Positions 17,535 to 25,972 of a stretch of DNA of 64,000 bases are shown here, in pieces; position 1 is the stretch's first letter; every line of letters begins with the position of its first letter. Position numbers and translations under genes: made by a program. This DNA is from JACKII01 sp041687435 (GTDB lineage Bacteria > Pseudomonadota > Alphaproteobacteria > Bin95). Where the stretch lies: the NCBI GenBank assembly GCA_041687435.1, contig JAWLBX010000018.1, forward strand, positions 5,223 through 69,222, read 5' to 3'. The notes under the pieces are model-generated. The model was not told the DNA's origin. It did not search any database and saw nothing but the letters and a program-made list of their open reading frames with translations.

Positions 17535-18371
17535 TCAGCGGATTTTCAAAACACCCAACACCGGCCGATGATCGGCATAGCCGCGCCGCTCGCGTTCGCA
17601 ATAGTCCGGACGTTGCATCAGGATCGCCGAACGGCCCTGCCAACCGTGCCCCCGGTCGGCCAGAAACACGAAATCCATGATCGAGTTGTAGCGGGCGTCG
17701 CATTGGGTACCGGTCGCGGGGCATGTGCCCGCAGCGATGCATGGCGGCTCCAGCCAGATCAAACCAGGAGCGGCCGTGAAGATCGCGAAGGCCGCATTGC
17801 CTGAACGCCGAACCGGATCGTAGTCGAAATTGTAATCGCCGACCAGGATCGCAGGCAGGTTCTGCGACAACACCCAATCGCGGATCAGCCGGGCCTGGCG
17901 GTTGCGACGGTCCGTGTCACGCCGGTTGAAGTGATTGACGATGAACAGAAACTCCGCCGCAGAGGCGCGATGCTCGAACCGCCCGACCAGGGCCTTGCGC
18001 GAACCGGGGAAACGGTCGAGTTCGAATACCCGTCGCAATTCCAAGGCCGAGGCGTTGTAGAGCATCGCGACCCTGTCGTGCTCTCCCTGGCGGGCGAGAA
18101 TGGCGCGGAAATTCGTTCCGGAACGGCCTGCGGCACTGGCATAGACGGTCAGGTCGGCCTCGCCCCGCACTTCAGCCAGACCGAACAGATCAACCGCCCC
18201 GGCGGCGCTGATTGCTGCGATATCCTCGGCTACCAGAGCCGGGGCCGTATCCGGGTCGGATTCGACATTGAACGAGACGACCGCGAGGGTTTCCGCCATG
18301 GCCGGATCGAATGCCGCCAAAGCCAACCAAAAGACGGGCGCAAGAAATTGCCGGAGGGACAATCGCTGCAA
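17535..18371 (-). CDS. Exported endonuclease/exonuclease/phosphatase-family protein
   Basis: A 278-residue protein with a signal peptide (FLAPVFWLALAAF, cleavage after AMA) and an EEP fold. Motifs are VVSFNVESD (Asn and Asp at the start of the fold), GLAEVRGE (catalytic Glu), NHFNRRDTDRRNRQARLI, ILVGDYNFDYD (Asp/Asn pair) and the terminal YADHRPVLGVL (His). These are the conserved metal-hydrolase residues of DNase I-like enzymes. It may be a secreted nuclease or phosphodiesterase; the substrate is unknown. The start is a TTG at 18371 with GGGAGA about ten bases upstream, as no ATG is available in the open frame. Confidence 0.83.
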   Translation of the reverse strand: MQRLSLRQFLAPVFWLALAAFDPAMAETLAVVSFNVESDPDTAPALVAEDIAAISAAGAVDLFGLAEVRGEADLTVYASAAGRSGTNFRAILARQGEHDRVAMLYNASALELRRVFELDRFPGSRKALVGRFEHRASAAEFLFIVNHFNRRDTDRRNRQARLIRDWVLSQNLPAILVGDYNFDYDPVRRSGNAAFAIFTAAPGLIWLEPPCIAAGTCPATGTQCDARYNSIMDFVFLADRGHGWQGRSAILMQRPDYCERERRGYADHRPVLGVLKIR

Positions 18372-18549
18372 GATTGGTATTCTCCCGCAGATGCTGGATC
18401 AGGATGGATTGGACTATCGGGCATGGCTGCATTCTGACGCCAGAGCTGTTTGTTTGCCGCACTCATCGATAGCATGCTACCAATTACGCTGACCGCCCAA
18501 ACCACCGCCCAAGGCCAAAACACCTCCCAAGGATAGAACACGCGGGCCC

Positions 18550-20100
18550 ATGACGGCAGCCACCGGACAACCGGTATCGATCCCGACATTCACGACCGCC
18601 GCGCGCTGGCTGGCGACCGCGGCGGCGCTGTCGGCGTTCTTTACCTCGATTTTCACCAGTTCGATGACCAACGTCGCCATCCCACACGTTATGGGCGCAT
18701 TTGGCGTTGGCCAAAGCCAGGCGCAATTCCTGTCGACCGCCTTTCTGGCCATGAATACGACTGGCCTGCTGGCCAGTTCCTGGACGATTGCGAAAATTGG
18801 GCAGCGGCAAACCTTTATCCTTGTCATGGCGGTATTTGCTGGCGCCAGCATTCTGTGTTTCATCGCGCCAACACTGGAAATCCTGATCTTCGGCCGTGTC
18901 ATACAAGGGTTTGCCGCAGGCCTGTTGCAGCCCTTGGTCATGATGGTGCTGTTCCAGGTCTTCCCGATGGAAAAGCGCGGGCTGGCCATGGGGCTGTTCA
19001 GCATGGGCGTGACCGTGGCCCTGGGCATGGGGCCGGCGCTGGGGGGCGTCGTCATCGATGCGTTCACCTGGCGCGCGATCTTCCTGATCCCGATACCTGC
19101 CTGCTTTGTCGCCAGTTTTCTCGGGCTCCTGTTCCTGCCGCAGGAGGAGCACAAGACCGAGCCCGGCCGGTTCGACGTGCTGGGCTTCGCACTGATCAAC
19201 CTATTCGTGTTCGGCTGGTTCACCTTTCTCGGTAACGGCCAGCGCTGGGGCTGGTTTTCGGACGATCACCTGATCCTGTTCCTGGTAACGATGGCGGGCG
19301 GCATCGGCTTCATCCTCTCCCAACAGCGGCGCAATGCTACACTGTTGGATCTGAGCCTGTTCCGGAATGTGCGGTTCGTAAACGCACTGGTGGTTTCGTT
19401 CCTGTTCGGCTTCGGGAATTTCGCCACCGTCTATTCGTTTTCAATCTTCGGCCAGATCGTCCAGGGCTTTTCCCCAACCGTTGCGGGCTCGATGCTGCTG
19501 CCAGGCAGCTTCTTTGCAGCGGCGGTGCTGCCGCTGGCGGGCCGGGTGTCGGACAAAATCCCTGCGCCGATGGTGATGATTTTCGGCCTGGTGATCATCG
19601 TGGCCAGCGTCTCGATGCTGACCGGGGCGGACTCCAACACGGTCTTTGCTTATGTTGCGTTCTCGCTTTTGCTGGGGCGGCTCGGCTCCGCGTTCGTCTC
19701 GCCTGCCGTCAATACGACCGCAGTCGGCGCGCTTGATCCCCAGCATATGCGCCGCGGCGCGGGCGTCACCAATCTGTCGCTGATGCTGGGCGGCTCCACC
19801 GGCATCAGCGTCTATGTGGTGCTGCTGGAAATGCGGATCGAGTTTCACGCCGTCCAGCTGGGCGCAACGCAAACGGCGGCAAACAGCACCACGGTAGAGA
19901 TGCTGGGCACGGTCGCCGGCCAGCTTTCACGAGCGGGCCTGCCCGATTCAGCGCAGCAGGGCATCGCGTTGCATTACCTTGATAGCGTGTTAACCGCCCA
20001 GGCGAACATGCTGGGCTTTCAGGACGGTTTTTTCTTTTTGACCATGGTTGCGCTCGCCCCGCTGATCCCGGTGTTGTTACTGCTGCGCAAGCGGCGCTAG
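18550..20100 (+). CDS. MFS transporter, DHA2 (14-helix EmrB/QacA) type
   Basis: A 516-residue major facilitator with about 14 predicted helices. It carries the MTNVAIPHVMGAFG helix-1 motif of the DHA2 family, GRVIQGFAAGLLQPLVMMVLFQVFP, and the loop GLAMGLFSMGVTVALGMGPALGGV. Family members are proton-driven drug or metabolite exporters. It ends 37 bases before the first CYP153-like P450 gene on the same strand, so it may export or import a P450 substrate or product, but that link is only positional. Confidence 0.9.
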   Translation: MTAATGQPVSIPTFTTAARWLATAAALSAFFTSIFTSSMTNVAIPHVMGAFGVGQSQAQFLSTAFLAMNTTGLLASSWTIAKIGQRQTFILVMAVFAGASILCFIAPTLEILIFGRVIQGFAAGLLQPLVMMVLFQVFPMEKRGLAMGLFSMGVTVALGMGPALGGVVIDAFTWRAIFLIPIPACFVASFLGLLFLPQEEHKTEPGRFDVLGFALINLFVFGWFTFLGNGQRWGWFSDDHLILFLVTMAGGIGFILSQQRRNATLLDLSLFRNVRFVNALVVSFLFGFGNFATVYSFSIFGQIVQGFSPTVAGSMLLPGSFFAAAVLPLAGRVSDKIPAPMVMIFGLVIIVASVSMLTGADSNTVFAYVAFSLLLGRLGSAFVSPAVNTTAVGALDPQHMRRGAGVTNLSLMLGGSTGISVYVVLLEMRIEFHAVQLGATQTAANSTTVEMLGTVAGQLSRAGLPDSAQQGIALHYLDSVLTAQANMLGFQDGFFFLTMVALAPLIPVLLLLRKRR

Positions 20101-20137
20101 ACTAGACGCAACAGATCAACAGTTGGGAGTTCGCCTG

Positions 20138-21361
20138 ATGAATGCGCCACTCGGGGTTGCGGGCATTGCGCCCATTGATGTGAGCAACCCGGACCTTTAC
20201 CGCACCGATACGTGGCAGCCGCTGTTTGCGAAGCTGCGTGCGGAAGACCCGGTACAGTACGTGCCGGACAGTGCCTATGGCCCCTACTGGTCCGTTACCA
20301 AATACAACGACATCATGACGGTGGAACTGGACCCGCAGACCTATTCCAGCGAGGTTGGCGGCATTACCATTCGCGACATTCCGGACGAAATCCGCCGCGA
20401 AAGCTTCATCTCGATGGACCCGCCGCGGCATACGGCGGAGCGCAAGACGGTCGCCCCCATCGTCGCACCCTTCAACCTGAAGAACATGGCGGATACCATC
20501 CGCGAGCGCACCGAATACGTGCTGGATGGGCTGCCCCGTGGCCAGGAATTCGACTGGGTCGACCGGGTCTCCATCGAACTGACGACCATGATGCTGGCGA
20601 CCCTGTTCGACTTCCCCTGGGACGACCGGCGCAAGCTCACCTTCTGGTCTGACCTCTCCACCTTCACGGATTTCGACGCGCCGGATGCCCTGGTGCGCGA
20701 CGAGTACGAGAAGTTTGAGAAGCTGAAGGAAATGGCCACCTATTTCGGCCGCCTGTGGGACGAGCGCAAGGATCAGCCGCCGCGGTTCGACCTGATCAGC
20801 ATGCTTGCCCATTCGCCGGCGACGCAGGAAATGGACCTGAAAAAATTCATGGGCCAGTTGACCCTGCTGATCGTCGGCGGCAATGACACGACGCGCAATT
20901 CCATGAGCGGCGGCCTCTGGTATCTCTCCCAGAACCCGGAGGAGTTCGCCAAGGTCCGCGCCGATCATTCGCTGGTGCCGAAGCTGGTGGCGGAAACGAT
21001 CCGCTTCCAGTCGCCGATCATCCACATGCGCCGCACGGCAACCCGCGATGCGGAACTGGCCGGCCGCCGGATCAGGGCCGGCGACAAGGTCATCATGTGG
21101 TACATCTCCGGCAACCGCGACGGGAAGATGATCGAGGACGCCGACAGCTTCCTGGTCGACCGCAAAAAGCACCGCCAGCACCTCAGCTATGGCGCCGGCA
21201 TCCATCGCTGCGTCGGCGACCGGCTGGCAGACCTGCAACTGCAAATCCTCTGGGAGGAAATCCTGAAGCGCGACCTGCAGATCGAAGTGCTGGCTGAGCC
21301 CACCCGCACCACCTCCAACTTCATCCGCGGCATCAAAAGCATGCCGGTGTGGATTGCCTGA
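20138..21361 (+). CDS. Cytochrome P450, CYP153-like (copy 1)
   Basis: A 407-residue soluble bacterial P450. The I-helix oxygen-activation motif is GGNDTTRNSMSGG, the K-helix ExxR is ETIR, and the haem-ligand loop is YGAGIHRCVGDRLA with Cys358. FDWVDRVSIELTTMMLATLFDFPW and LLIVGGNDTTRNSM are strongly CYP153-like; that family performs terminal hydroxylation of medium-chain alkanes or fatty acids. The start at 20138 (MNAPLG) follows GGGAG. No ferredoxin or ferredoxin reductase gene, the usual CYP153 partners, is adjacent. A second, similar P450 lies 2.1 kb downstream. Confidence 0.92.
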   Translation: MNAPLGVAGIAPIDVSNPDLYRTDTWQPLFAKLRAEDPVQYVPDSAYGPYWSVTKYNDIMTVELDPQTYSSEVGGITIRDIPDEIRRESFISMDPPRHTAERKTVAPIVAPFNLKNMADTIRERTEYVLDGLPRGQEFDWVDRVSIELTTMMLATLFDFPWDDRRKLTFWSDLSTFTDFDAPDALVRDEYEKFEKLKEMATYFGRLWDERKDQPPRFDLISMLAHSPATQEMDLKKFMGQLTLLIVGGNDTTRNSMSGGLWYLSQNPEEFAKVRADHSLVPKLVAETIRFQSPIIHMRRTATRDAELAGRRIRAGDKVIMWYISGNRDGKMIEDADSFLVDRKKHRQHLSYGAGIHRCVGDRLADLQLQILWEEILKRDLQIEVLAEPTRTTSNFIRGIKSMPVWIA

Positions 21362-21462
21362 TCGCGGGAAGCCATGCAGGTCTCAACGATGTAATGAGTA
21401 TGAGGATTCCCAAATATCTTCGAAAGAGACTCTTGGCGACAATTTACCTGATAGGGTGACAG

Positions 21463-21503
21463 GTTAGCACGCGTGAAGGCATTTGTTGGCCGTCACGCCT
21501 AAC
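21463..21503. repeat. Long imperfect inverted repeat downstream of P450 copy 1
   Basis: GTTAG-CAC-GCGTGAAGGC and GCCGTCACGC-CTAAC flank an 8-base loop, giving 14 of 15 paired positions with a small bulge. It lies 100 bp past the P450 stop. There is no T-run, so it may be a processing hairpin or a protein-binding dyad rather than a classical terminator. The 245-bp gap 21362-21606 otherwise shows no gene. Confidence 0.5.
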
Positions 21504-21606
21504 GTCTATGCGGCAGAAGGGCGTCACCTTGACCGCAGCAGCCGATATGCTCACGAATCGGAACATCTCTGCTCGCTTGCTCAATCAGTTGTATCGTTTT
21601 TGAGCC

Positions 21607-21921
21607 TCAACGCCGTCCCAGCTTGCCAAATTCGCTGTCCAGAAGGGAGCGGAGCTTTTTCGCGCCGCCGCGCAGGGCAGCTTCGACATTGGCGTCGTTA
21701 TGGGTGACGGTGTGCGGCTGCATACCCTCGGGCCGCACCTCAATGGTGCAACGAATGTCATTGGCTCCACCCTTGGCGGCATTCACATCGGCCAGATACA
21801 CCTCGATCCGGGACAACCGGTCGGTCAGATGCCCAAGTGCCGAAGTAACAGCCTTTTCGGCCTCTTCAGCCAACCGGTTATCGCCCTGAATGTTCGCATC
21901 GGTGTTCAACTGAAACTGCAT
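21607..21921 (-). CDS. Short HPF/RaiA-type ribosome hibernation-like protein
   Basis: A 104-residue protein, MQFQLNTDANIQGDNRLAEE, followed by a beta-strand pattern RIEVYLADVNAAKGGANDIRC and IEVRPEGMQPHTVTHNDANVEAALRGGAKKL. This matches the single-domain HPF/RaiA (sigma-54 modulation) fold, whose members bind the small ribosomal subunit and silence ribosomes in stationary phase. The start at 21921 is favoured by GGAGGG five bases upstream. The usual rpoN/ptsN neighbourhood is absent, and the sequence is divergent, so the exact role is uncertain. Confidence 0.72.
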   Translation of the reverse strand: MQFQLNTDANIQGDNRLAEEAEKAVTSALGHLTDRLSRIEVYLADVNAAKGGANDIRCTIEVRPEGMQPHTVTHNDANVEAALRGGAKKLRSLLDSEFGKLGRR

Positions 21922-22054
21922 GTCGACCCTCCTGTGATTGGTCATCTATCATGAGAGACCGTGCAAATGTCTGATCTAGCGCAAGTGGCCACCTGCACGA
22001 TCAGCAGCAATGGTGGCTCCTTGATAGTGAGAGCCAGAATATTAAGCAAGCCAC

Positions 22055-22324
22055 ATGCACCCCTCGCGAAACCATCCTCGCCGCACTGCACACGCGAATT
22101 TGGCACTGCCGGTCACTGCCCTGCACGGCGAGGTAGTGCCCAAGCGCGAGCCGGCCGTCGCTTCCCAGCGCGAAGGCGGTGCGGGTGACAATTGGGCGAG
22201 GGCCAGGCAGGCTCAGTCACCCAACGGCCCTCACGCTGCTTATAGCCGCCCTGCGGACGGGCTTTATGCGGAAGTGGCCCAGGAACGGTTCGCGCTCGAT
22301 CGTTGGTTGCAGGTGGCGGTGTGA
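22055..22324 (+). pseudogene. Possible gene remnant in the P450 islet
   Basis: The interval 21946-22472 (527 bp) has no convincing intact gene. One plus-strand frame ending GLYAEVAQERFALDRWLQVAV at 22324 has protein-like composition in its last 35 residues, while its upstream part (MHPSRNHPRRTAHA) does not. It stops exactly at a perfect palindrome. It may be the 3' end of a decayed gene; I do not recognise a family. Confidence 0.2.
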
Positions 22325-22344
22325 GCCGGTCGGACCGACCGGCT
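22324..22344. repeat. Perfect 21-bp palindrome
   Basis: AGCCGGTCGG, a single central A, then CCGACCGGCT: ten perfectly paired positions. It overlaps the stop of the possible remnant and could be a terminator stem (no T-run follows) or an operator. It is isolated in otherwise featureless sequence. Confidence 0.6.
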
Positions 22345-22472
22345 TCAACGTGGGCGATGACCAAGTTTGGACCCAGCTACACGACGCTCTCCGAGAATGG
22401 GCAAGAGCAGAAGTCTAAAATTTGTGACAATAACCGGTTGTTTTCGCCGGTGATAGAAACGTGAGTTTCGGC

Positions 22473-23096
22473 CTAGAATAGTCGGATGATGAGTCTGGCG
22501 AGTTCGGTTACTGCTGCTGTTGACGGGACACCGCCAGCTGAAACAAGGCCGAGTTCCTTCAAACGCTCGACAACTTTTGCACCGTATCGACTTTCTGCTT
22601 GATCTTTCGCTAGGTTTTCTTCACTGAGAGCAGCAAGAGCCTTCACCTCCTCTTGAGATAGCTTGTGTCTCTCAAGGAATTCGACGGCCTTCACATATTC
22701 GCTCGCTTGGAGTTCCACGTCTCCCCGCGTCAAGCGAGGTGTGGCATCGGATGCCGAGCGTTCGATTTCTGCGATTACGTCCTTCTTGAACTCTTCAAGG
22801 ACATGAGTAGGGTCAACCTTGTTAGCCGCCAAAAAATCACTGTGGTTAGGAAATTCCGACGGCGAATACAGCTTGACGTTGTGGTTTACCACAAGATGCC
22901 AGAACATACCTACAACCAAAACCGGGAATGCCGTGATAAAGATTACGATGATAGTTTGGTTGCGCTCACTTAGGCTTGAAGATGTTCCCACCACCATTGC
23001 GGCAATCATCTCTGCCAACAATACAAAGAGTGCGATGATCCCTAGTGGGGTTTTTGCGAGCTTGACCGCATATTCTCCTAATGAACTTCCCGCCAT
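22473..23096 (-). CDS. Unknown two-helix membrane protein with long cytoplasmic tail
   Basis: A 207-residue protein that I do not recognise. Two transmembrane helices near residues 15-35 (GIIALFVLLAEMIAAMVVG) and 45-68 (TIIVIFITAFPVLVVGMFW) precede a charged, mostly helical tail of about 140 residues. The tail includes ASEYVKAVEFLERHKLS and ALSEENLAKDQAESRYGAKVVERLKELGLV, suggesting a small helical or winged-helix-like end. The start at 23096 has GGAGG five bases upstream. Base composition is clearly more AT-rich than the flanking P450 genes, which suggests recent acquisition. Confidence 0.75.
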   Translation of the reverse strand: MAGSSLGEYAVKLAKTPLGIIALFVLLAEMIAAMVVGTSSSLSERNQTIIVIFITAFPVLVVGMFWHLVVNHNVKLYSPSEFPNHSDFLAANKVDPTHVLEEFKKDVIAEIERSASDATPRLTRGDVELQASEYVKAVEFLERHKLSQEEVKALAALSEENLAKDQAESRYGAKVVERLKELGLVSAGGVPSTAAVTELARLIIRLF

Positions 23097-23275
23097 GGTG
23101 ACCTCCGAAATACATGCGACCAGCATAGAGGGGAATGCAACGGCTAGGCAATGAACCTTGCCCGATTTGGCAAGTATCCAGAGAGGAGCCGGTGCAGTGA
23201 GCGCCATGGCCAGAAACGCACTGACAAGACCTTGCGGACAAAAACAGTGGTTTTTGTCCCTACCTGTCGAGCGAC

Positions 23276-23309
23276 CACAGATTGCCGGATCGCACAGATT
23301 GCCGGATCG
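23276..23309. repeat. 17-bp perfect tandem duplication
   Basis: CACAGATTGCCGGATCG occurs twice head to tail with no spacer. It lies about 155 bp upstream of P450 copy 2 inside the 366-bp gap 23097-23462, which holds no gene. It could be a duplicated regulatory site or a simple replication-slippage product. Confidence 0.7.
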
Positions 23310-23374
23310 AAAGGGACAGAACGCCTATGCAATACGTTACTGGTTGTTGAACGTTTAATCTACCACCTCCAGTT

Positions 23375-23408
23375 CCCCCCCTCCACAAGCCCTCCCCCCC
23401 CCTCCCCC
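23375..23408 (-). promoter_or_regulatory. G-run cluster with G-quadruplex potential upstream of P450 copy 2
   Basis: The plus strand carries C7, CC, CCC, C9 and C5 runs within 34 bases, so the minus (template) strand has four G-runs of three or more with short loops. It lies about 55 bases before the P450 start codon, between any promoter and the GGAGGAAG ribosome-binding site. It may impede or regulate transcription; no experimental support is visible. Confidence 0.5.
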
Positions 23409-23462
23409 GCCTGTGCTAACCTTCCACCCAAAGCCTCGAAACGGCACCGGAGGAAGCCCGCC

Positions 23463-24689
23463 ATGAATGCCCCCCTGCCCTCGCTCGATCTCGCCACGCT
23501 CGATGTCAGCGATGAAGAGTTCTACCGGGCCGATGCGTGGCATGAGCCTTTTGCGCTGCTCAGGCGGGAGGATCCGGTGCATTACTGCCCGAAAAGCCGG
23601 TTCGGCCCCTATTGGTCCGTCACCAAGTACAACGACATCATGGCGGTGGAGTTGGACCATCAGACCTATTCCAGCCAGGCGGGCGGCATTCAGGTGCGCG
23701 ACCCGAAGCCCGGGCTGGAGACCGAGAACTTCATCCGGATGGACCCGCCGCGGCACACAATCGAACGGCGGACGGTCGCGCCCATCGTCGCGCCCTTCAA
23801 CCTAAAGAACTTCACCCCCACCATCCGCGAGCGCACCCGCTACGTGCTGGACAGCCTGCCGAAGGACGAGGAGTTCGACTGGGTCGACCGGGTTTCCATC
23901 GAACTGACCACCATGATGCTGGCGACCCTGTTCGACTTCCCGTGGGAAGAGCGGCGCAAGCTCACCTATTGGTCGGACGTGGCCACCTTCACCGATTTCG
24001 ACGCGCCCGATGCCCTCGTCGGCTCGGAGGAGGAGCGGTTCGATGAGTTGAAGAAGATGGCCGAATATTTCCGTGTGCTGTGGGACGAGCGGCAGCACCA
24101 AGAACCGCGCTTCGACCTGATCTCCATGCTGGCGCATGGGGAAGAAACCCGCGAGATGTCGCTGCGCGAATTCATCGGCAATCTGGGCCTGCTGATCGTC
24201 GGTGGCAACGACACCACGCGCAACAGCATGTCGGGCGGGCTTTATTACCTGAGCAAGTTTCCGGAGGAATGGGCCAAGGTCCGCGCCAACCCGGATTTGG
24301 TGCCGAAACTGGTTGCCGAAACCATCCGCTACCAAACGCCGGTGATCCACATGCGGCGTACCGCGCTGAAAGACGCGGAACTCGGCGGCAAGCGGATCCG
24401 GGAAGGCGACAAGGTGGTCATGTGGTACGTCTCCGGCAACCGGGATGACGAAGTGATTCCCGATGCGGACAAATTCATCGTTGACCGGGCGAAGCCCCGG
24501 CAACATTTAAGCTATGGCGCTGGTATCCACCGCTGCGTTGGTGACCGGTTGGCCGACCTGCAATTGCAAATCCTGTGGGAGGAAATCCTCGCGCGCGACT
24601 TGCGGATCGAGGTGTTGGCAGAGCCGACACGGATCAAAAGCAATTTCATTCGCGGCATTCGCAAAATGCCGGCCGTCATCCATACCTGA
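23463..24689 (+). CDS. Cytochrome P450, CYP153-like (copy 2)
   Basis: A 408-residue P450 closely similar along its whole length to the 20138 gene. It shares FGPYWSVTKYNDIMAVELDH-type N-terminal sequence, GGNDTTRNSMSGG in helix I, ETIR in helix K, and YGAGIHRCVGDRLA with Cys358 as haem ligand. The Cys position is identical in both copies, so they are clear paralogues, probably from a tandem duplication later split by the intervening islet. CYP153 enzymes hydroxylate alkane or fatty-acid termini. The start has GGAGGAAG upstream. The M16 peptidase gene follows after 23 bases. Confidence 0.92.
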   Translation: MNAPLPSLDLATLDVSDEEFYRADAWHEPFALLRREDPVHYCPKSRFGPYWSVTKYNDIMAVELDHQTYSSQAGGIQVRDPKPGLETENFIRMDPPRHTIERRTVAPIVAPFNLKNFTPTIRERTRYVLDSLPKDEEFDWVDRVSIELTTMMLATLFDFPWEERRKLTYWSDVATFTDFDAPDALVGSEEERFDELKKMAEYFRVLWDERQHQEPRFDLISMLAHGEETREMSLREFIGNLGLLIVGGNDTTRNSMSGGLYYLSKFPEEWAKVRANPDLVPKLVAETIRYQTPVIHMRRTALKDAELGGKRIREGDKVVMWYVSGNRDDEVIPDADKFIVDRAKPRQHLSYGAGIHRCVGDRLADLQLQILWEEILARDLRIEVLAEPTRIKSNFIRGIRKMPAVIHT

Positions 24690-24712
24690 ACCTTGAAGGA
24701 ACCCTGCTGCAT

Positions 24713-25972
24713 ATGACCGTCACCGTCTCCACCCTTTCCAATGGGTTGCGCGTTGTCACCGACCGGATGGACCATGTGGAGACCGCCTCGCTCGGCATCT
24801 GGGTCGGGGCCGGCACCCGGCACGAGGCCGAAGTGGTCAACGGCGTCAGCCACCTGCTGGAGCATATGGCGTTCAAGGGCACTGCGCGGCGCAACCCCGC
24901 CGAAATTGCCATTGCCATTGAGAACGTCGGCGGCATCATCAACGCCTACACCAGCCGCGAGCAGACCGCCTATTACGCCAAGGTTCTGGCCAACGATGCG
25001 CCGCTGGCCCTGGACGTGATCGGCGACATCATCTGCAACAGCACCTTTCCGGAGGACGAACTGGAGCGCGAGCGGCAGGTGATTCTGCAGGAAATAGGCC
25101 AGGCGGCGGATATGCCGGAGGATGTGGCCTTCGATACCTTCCAGGCCATCGCCTACCCCGATCAGGCGGTCGGCCGCACGGTTCTGGGCGACCCGGAAGT
25201 GGTGCGCACACTGCCACGGGCTGACATGATCGCCTATATGGAGCAGCGCTATCGCCCGTCGCACATGATTCTTTCCGCCGCCGGCAGGATCGACCATGAC
25301 CGCTTCGTCCGGTCAGTGGAGGAGCAGTTCGGCGGCTGGCAGCCGGGCGACAGCGAAGCACCGGAACCCGCACGCTACCAAGGCGGCTATGCCAAGATCG
25401 CGCGCGAGGGCGAGCAGGCGCACATGCTGCTGGGCTTCCCGGCGCTGTCCTATCTGGATGACGATTTCTATGGCCTGCAGGTGCTCTCCACCCTGTTCGG
25501 CGGCGGCATGTCGAGCCGTCTGTTTCAGGAGGTGCGGGAACAGCGCGGGCTGGTGTATTCGATCTATTCGTTTGCCAGCGGCATGCTGGATCACGGCGTG
25601 TTCGGCATCTATGCCGGCAGCGGGCCGGAAACCGCGCACGAGGTCTGCCAGATCATCGCCAGGGAATGCCGCAGCCTTGCCGGCACGGTAACGGATGACG
25701 AGGTCGCGCGCGCGCGTGCCCAGCTCAAGGCGCAAATCCTGATGTCACGCGAAAGCACCAGCCAACGGGCGGAGCAGGCCGCAACGCAATTGCTGGCCTT
25801 CGGGCGCCGGCGCGAGGTCGATGAAATCATCGCCAAGGTGGAGGCTGTTGACGCTGCCAAGGTCTCCGAACTGGCCGCCACCATCTTCACCGGCCCTCCA
25901 ACCTTCACCGCGGCCGGCGCTGTCCAGACTTTGCCAACAGAGGACCACTTGCAAGAGTGGCTGGCGGCATAA
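24713..25972 (+). CDS. M16 family zinc metallopeptidase (processing-protease-like)
   Basis: A 419-residue insulinase-type peptidase. The inverted zinc motif HLLEH is at residues 47-51 (GVSHLLEHMAFKGT), with the downstream zinc-ligand glutamate region ELERERQVILQEI. It has the FGGGMSSRLFQEVREQRGLVYSIYS glycine-rich stretch of bacterial mitochondrial-processing-peptidase homologues. Two M16 domains fill the expected length. These proteins degrade or process small peptides, and their cellular role in alphaproteobacteria is poorly defined. It is only 23 bases downstream of P450 copy 2. The 170-bp gap after it holds no gene I can support. Confidence 0.92.
   Translation: MTVTVSTLSNGLRVVTDRMDHVETASLGIWVGAGTRHEAEVVNGVSHLLEHMAFKGTARRNPAEIAIAIENVGGIINAYTSREQTAYYAKVLANDAPLALDVIGDIICNSTFPEDELERERQVILQEIGQAADMPEDVAFDTFQAIAYPDQAVGRTVLGDPEVVRTLPRADMIAYMEQRYRPSHMILSAAGRIDHDRFVRSVEEQFGGWQPGDSEAPEPARYQGGYAKIAREGEQAHMLLGFPALSYLDDDFYGLQVLSTLFGGGMSSRLFQEVREQRGLVYSIYSFASGMLDHGVFGIYAGSGPETAHEVCQIIARECRSLAGTVTDDEVARARAQLKAQILMSRESTSQRAEQAATQLLAFGRRREVDEIIAKVEAVDAAKVSELAATIFTGPPTFTAAGAVQTLPTEDHLQEWLAA

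Noticed and set aside
21483..21707. Small plus-strand frame after P450 copy 1
   Set aside because: It overlaps the HPF-like gene antisense, lies on the 21463 hairpin, and has no ribosome-binding site or family pattern.
23276..23309. CRISPR array
   Set aside because: Only two units with no spacer between them; no cas gene anywhere in the window.
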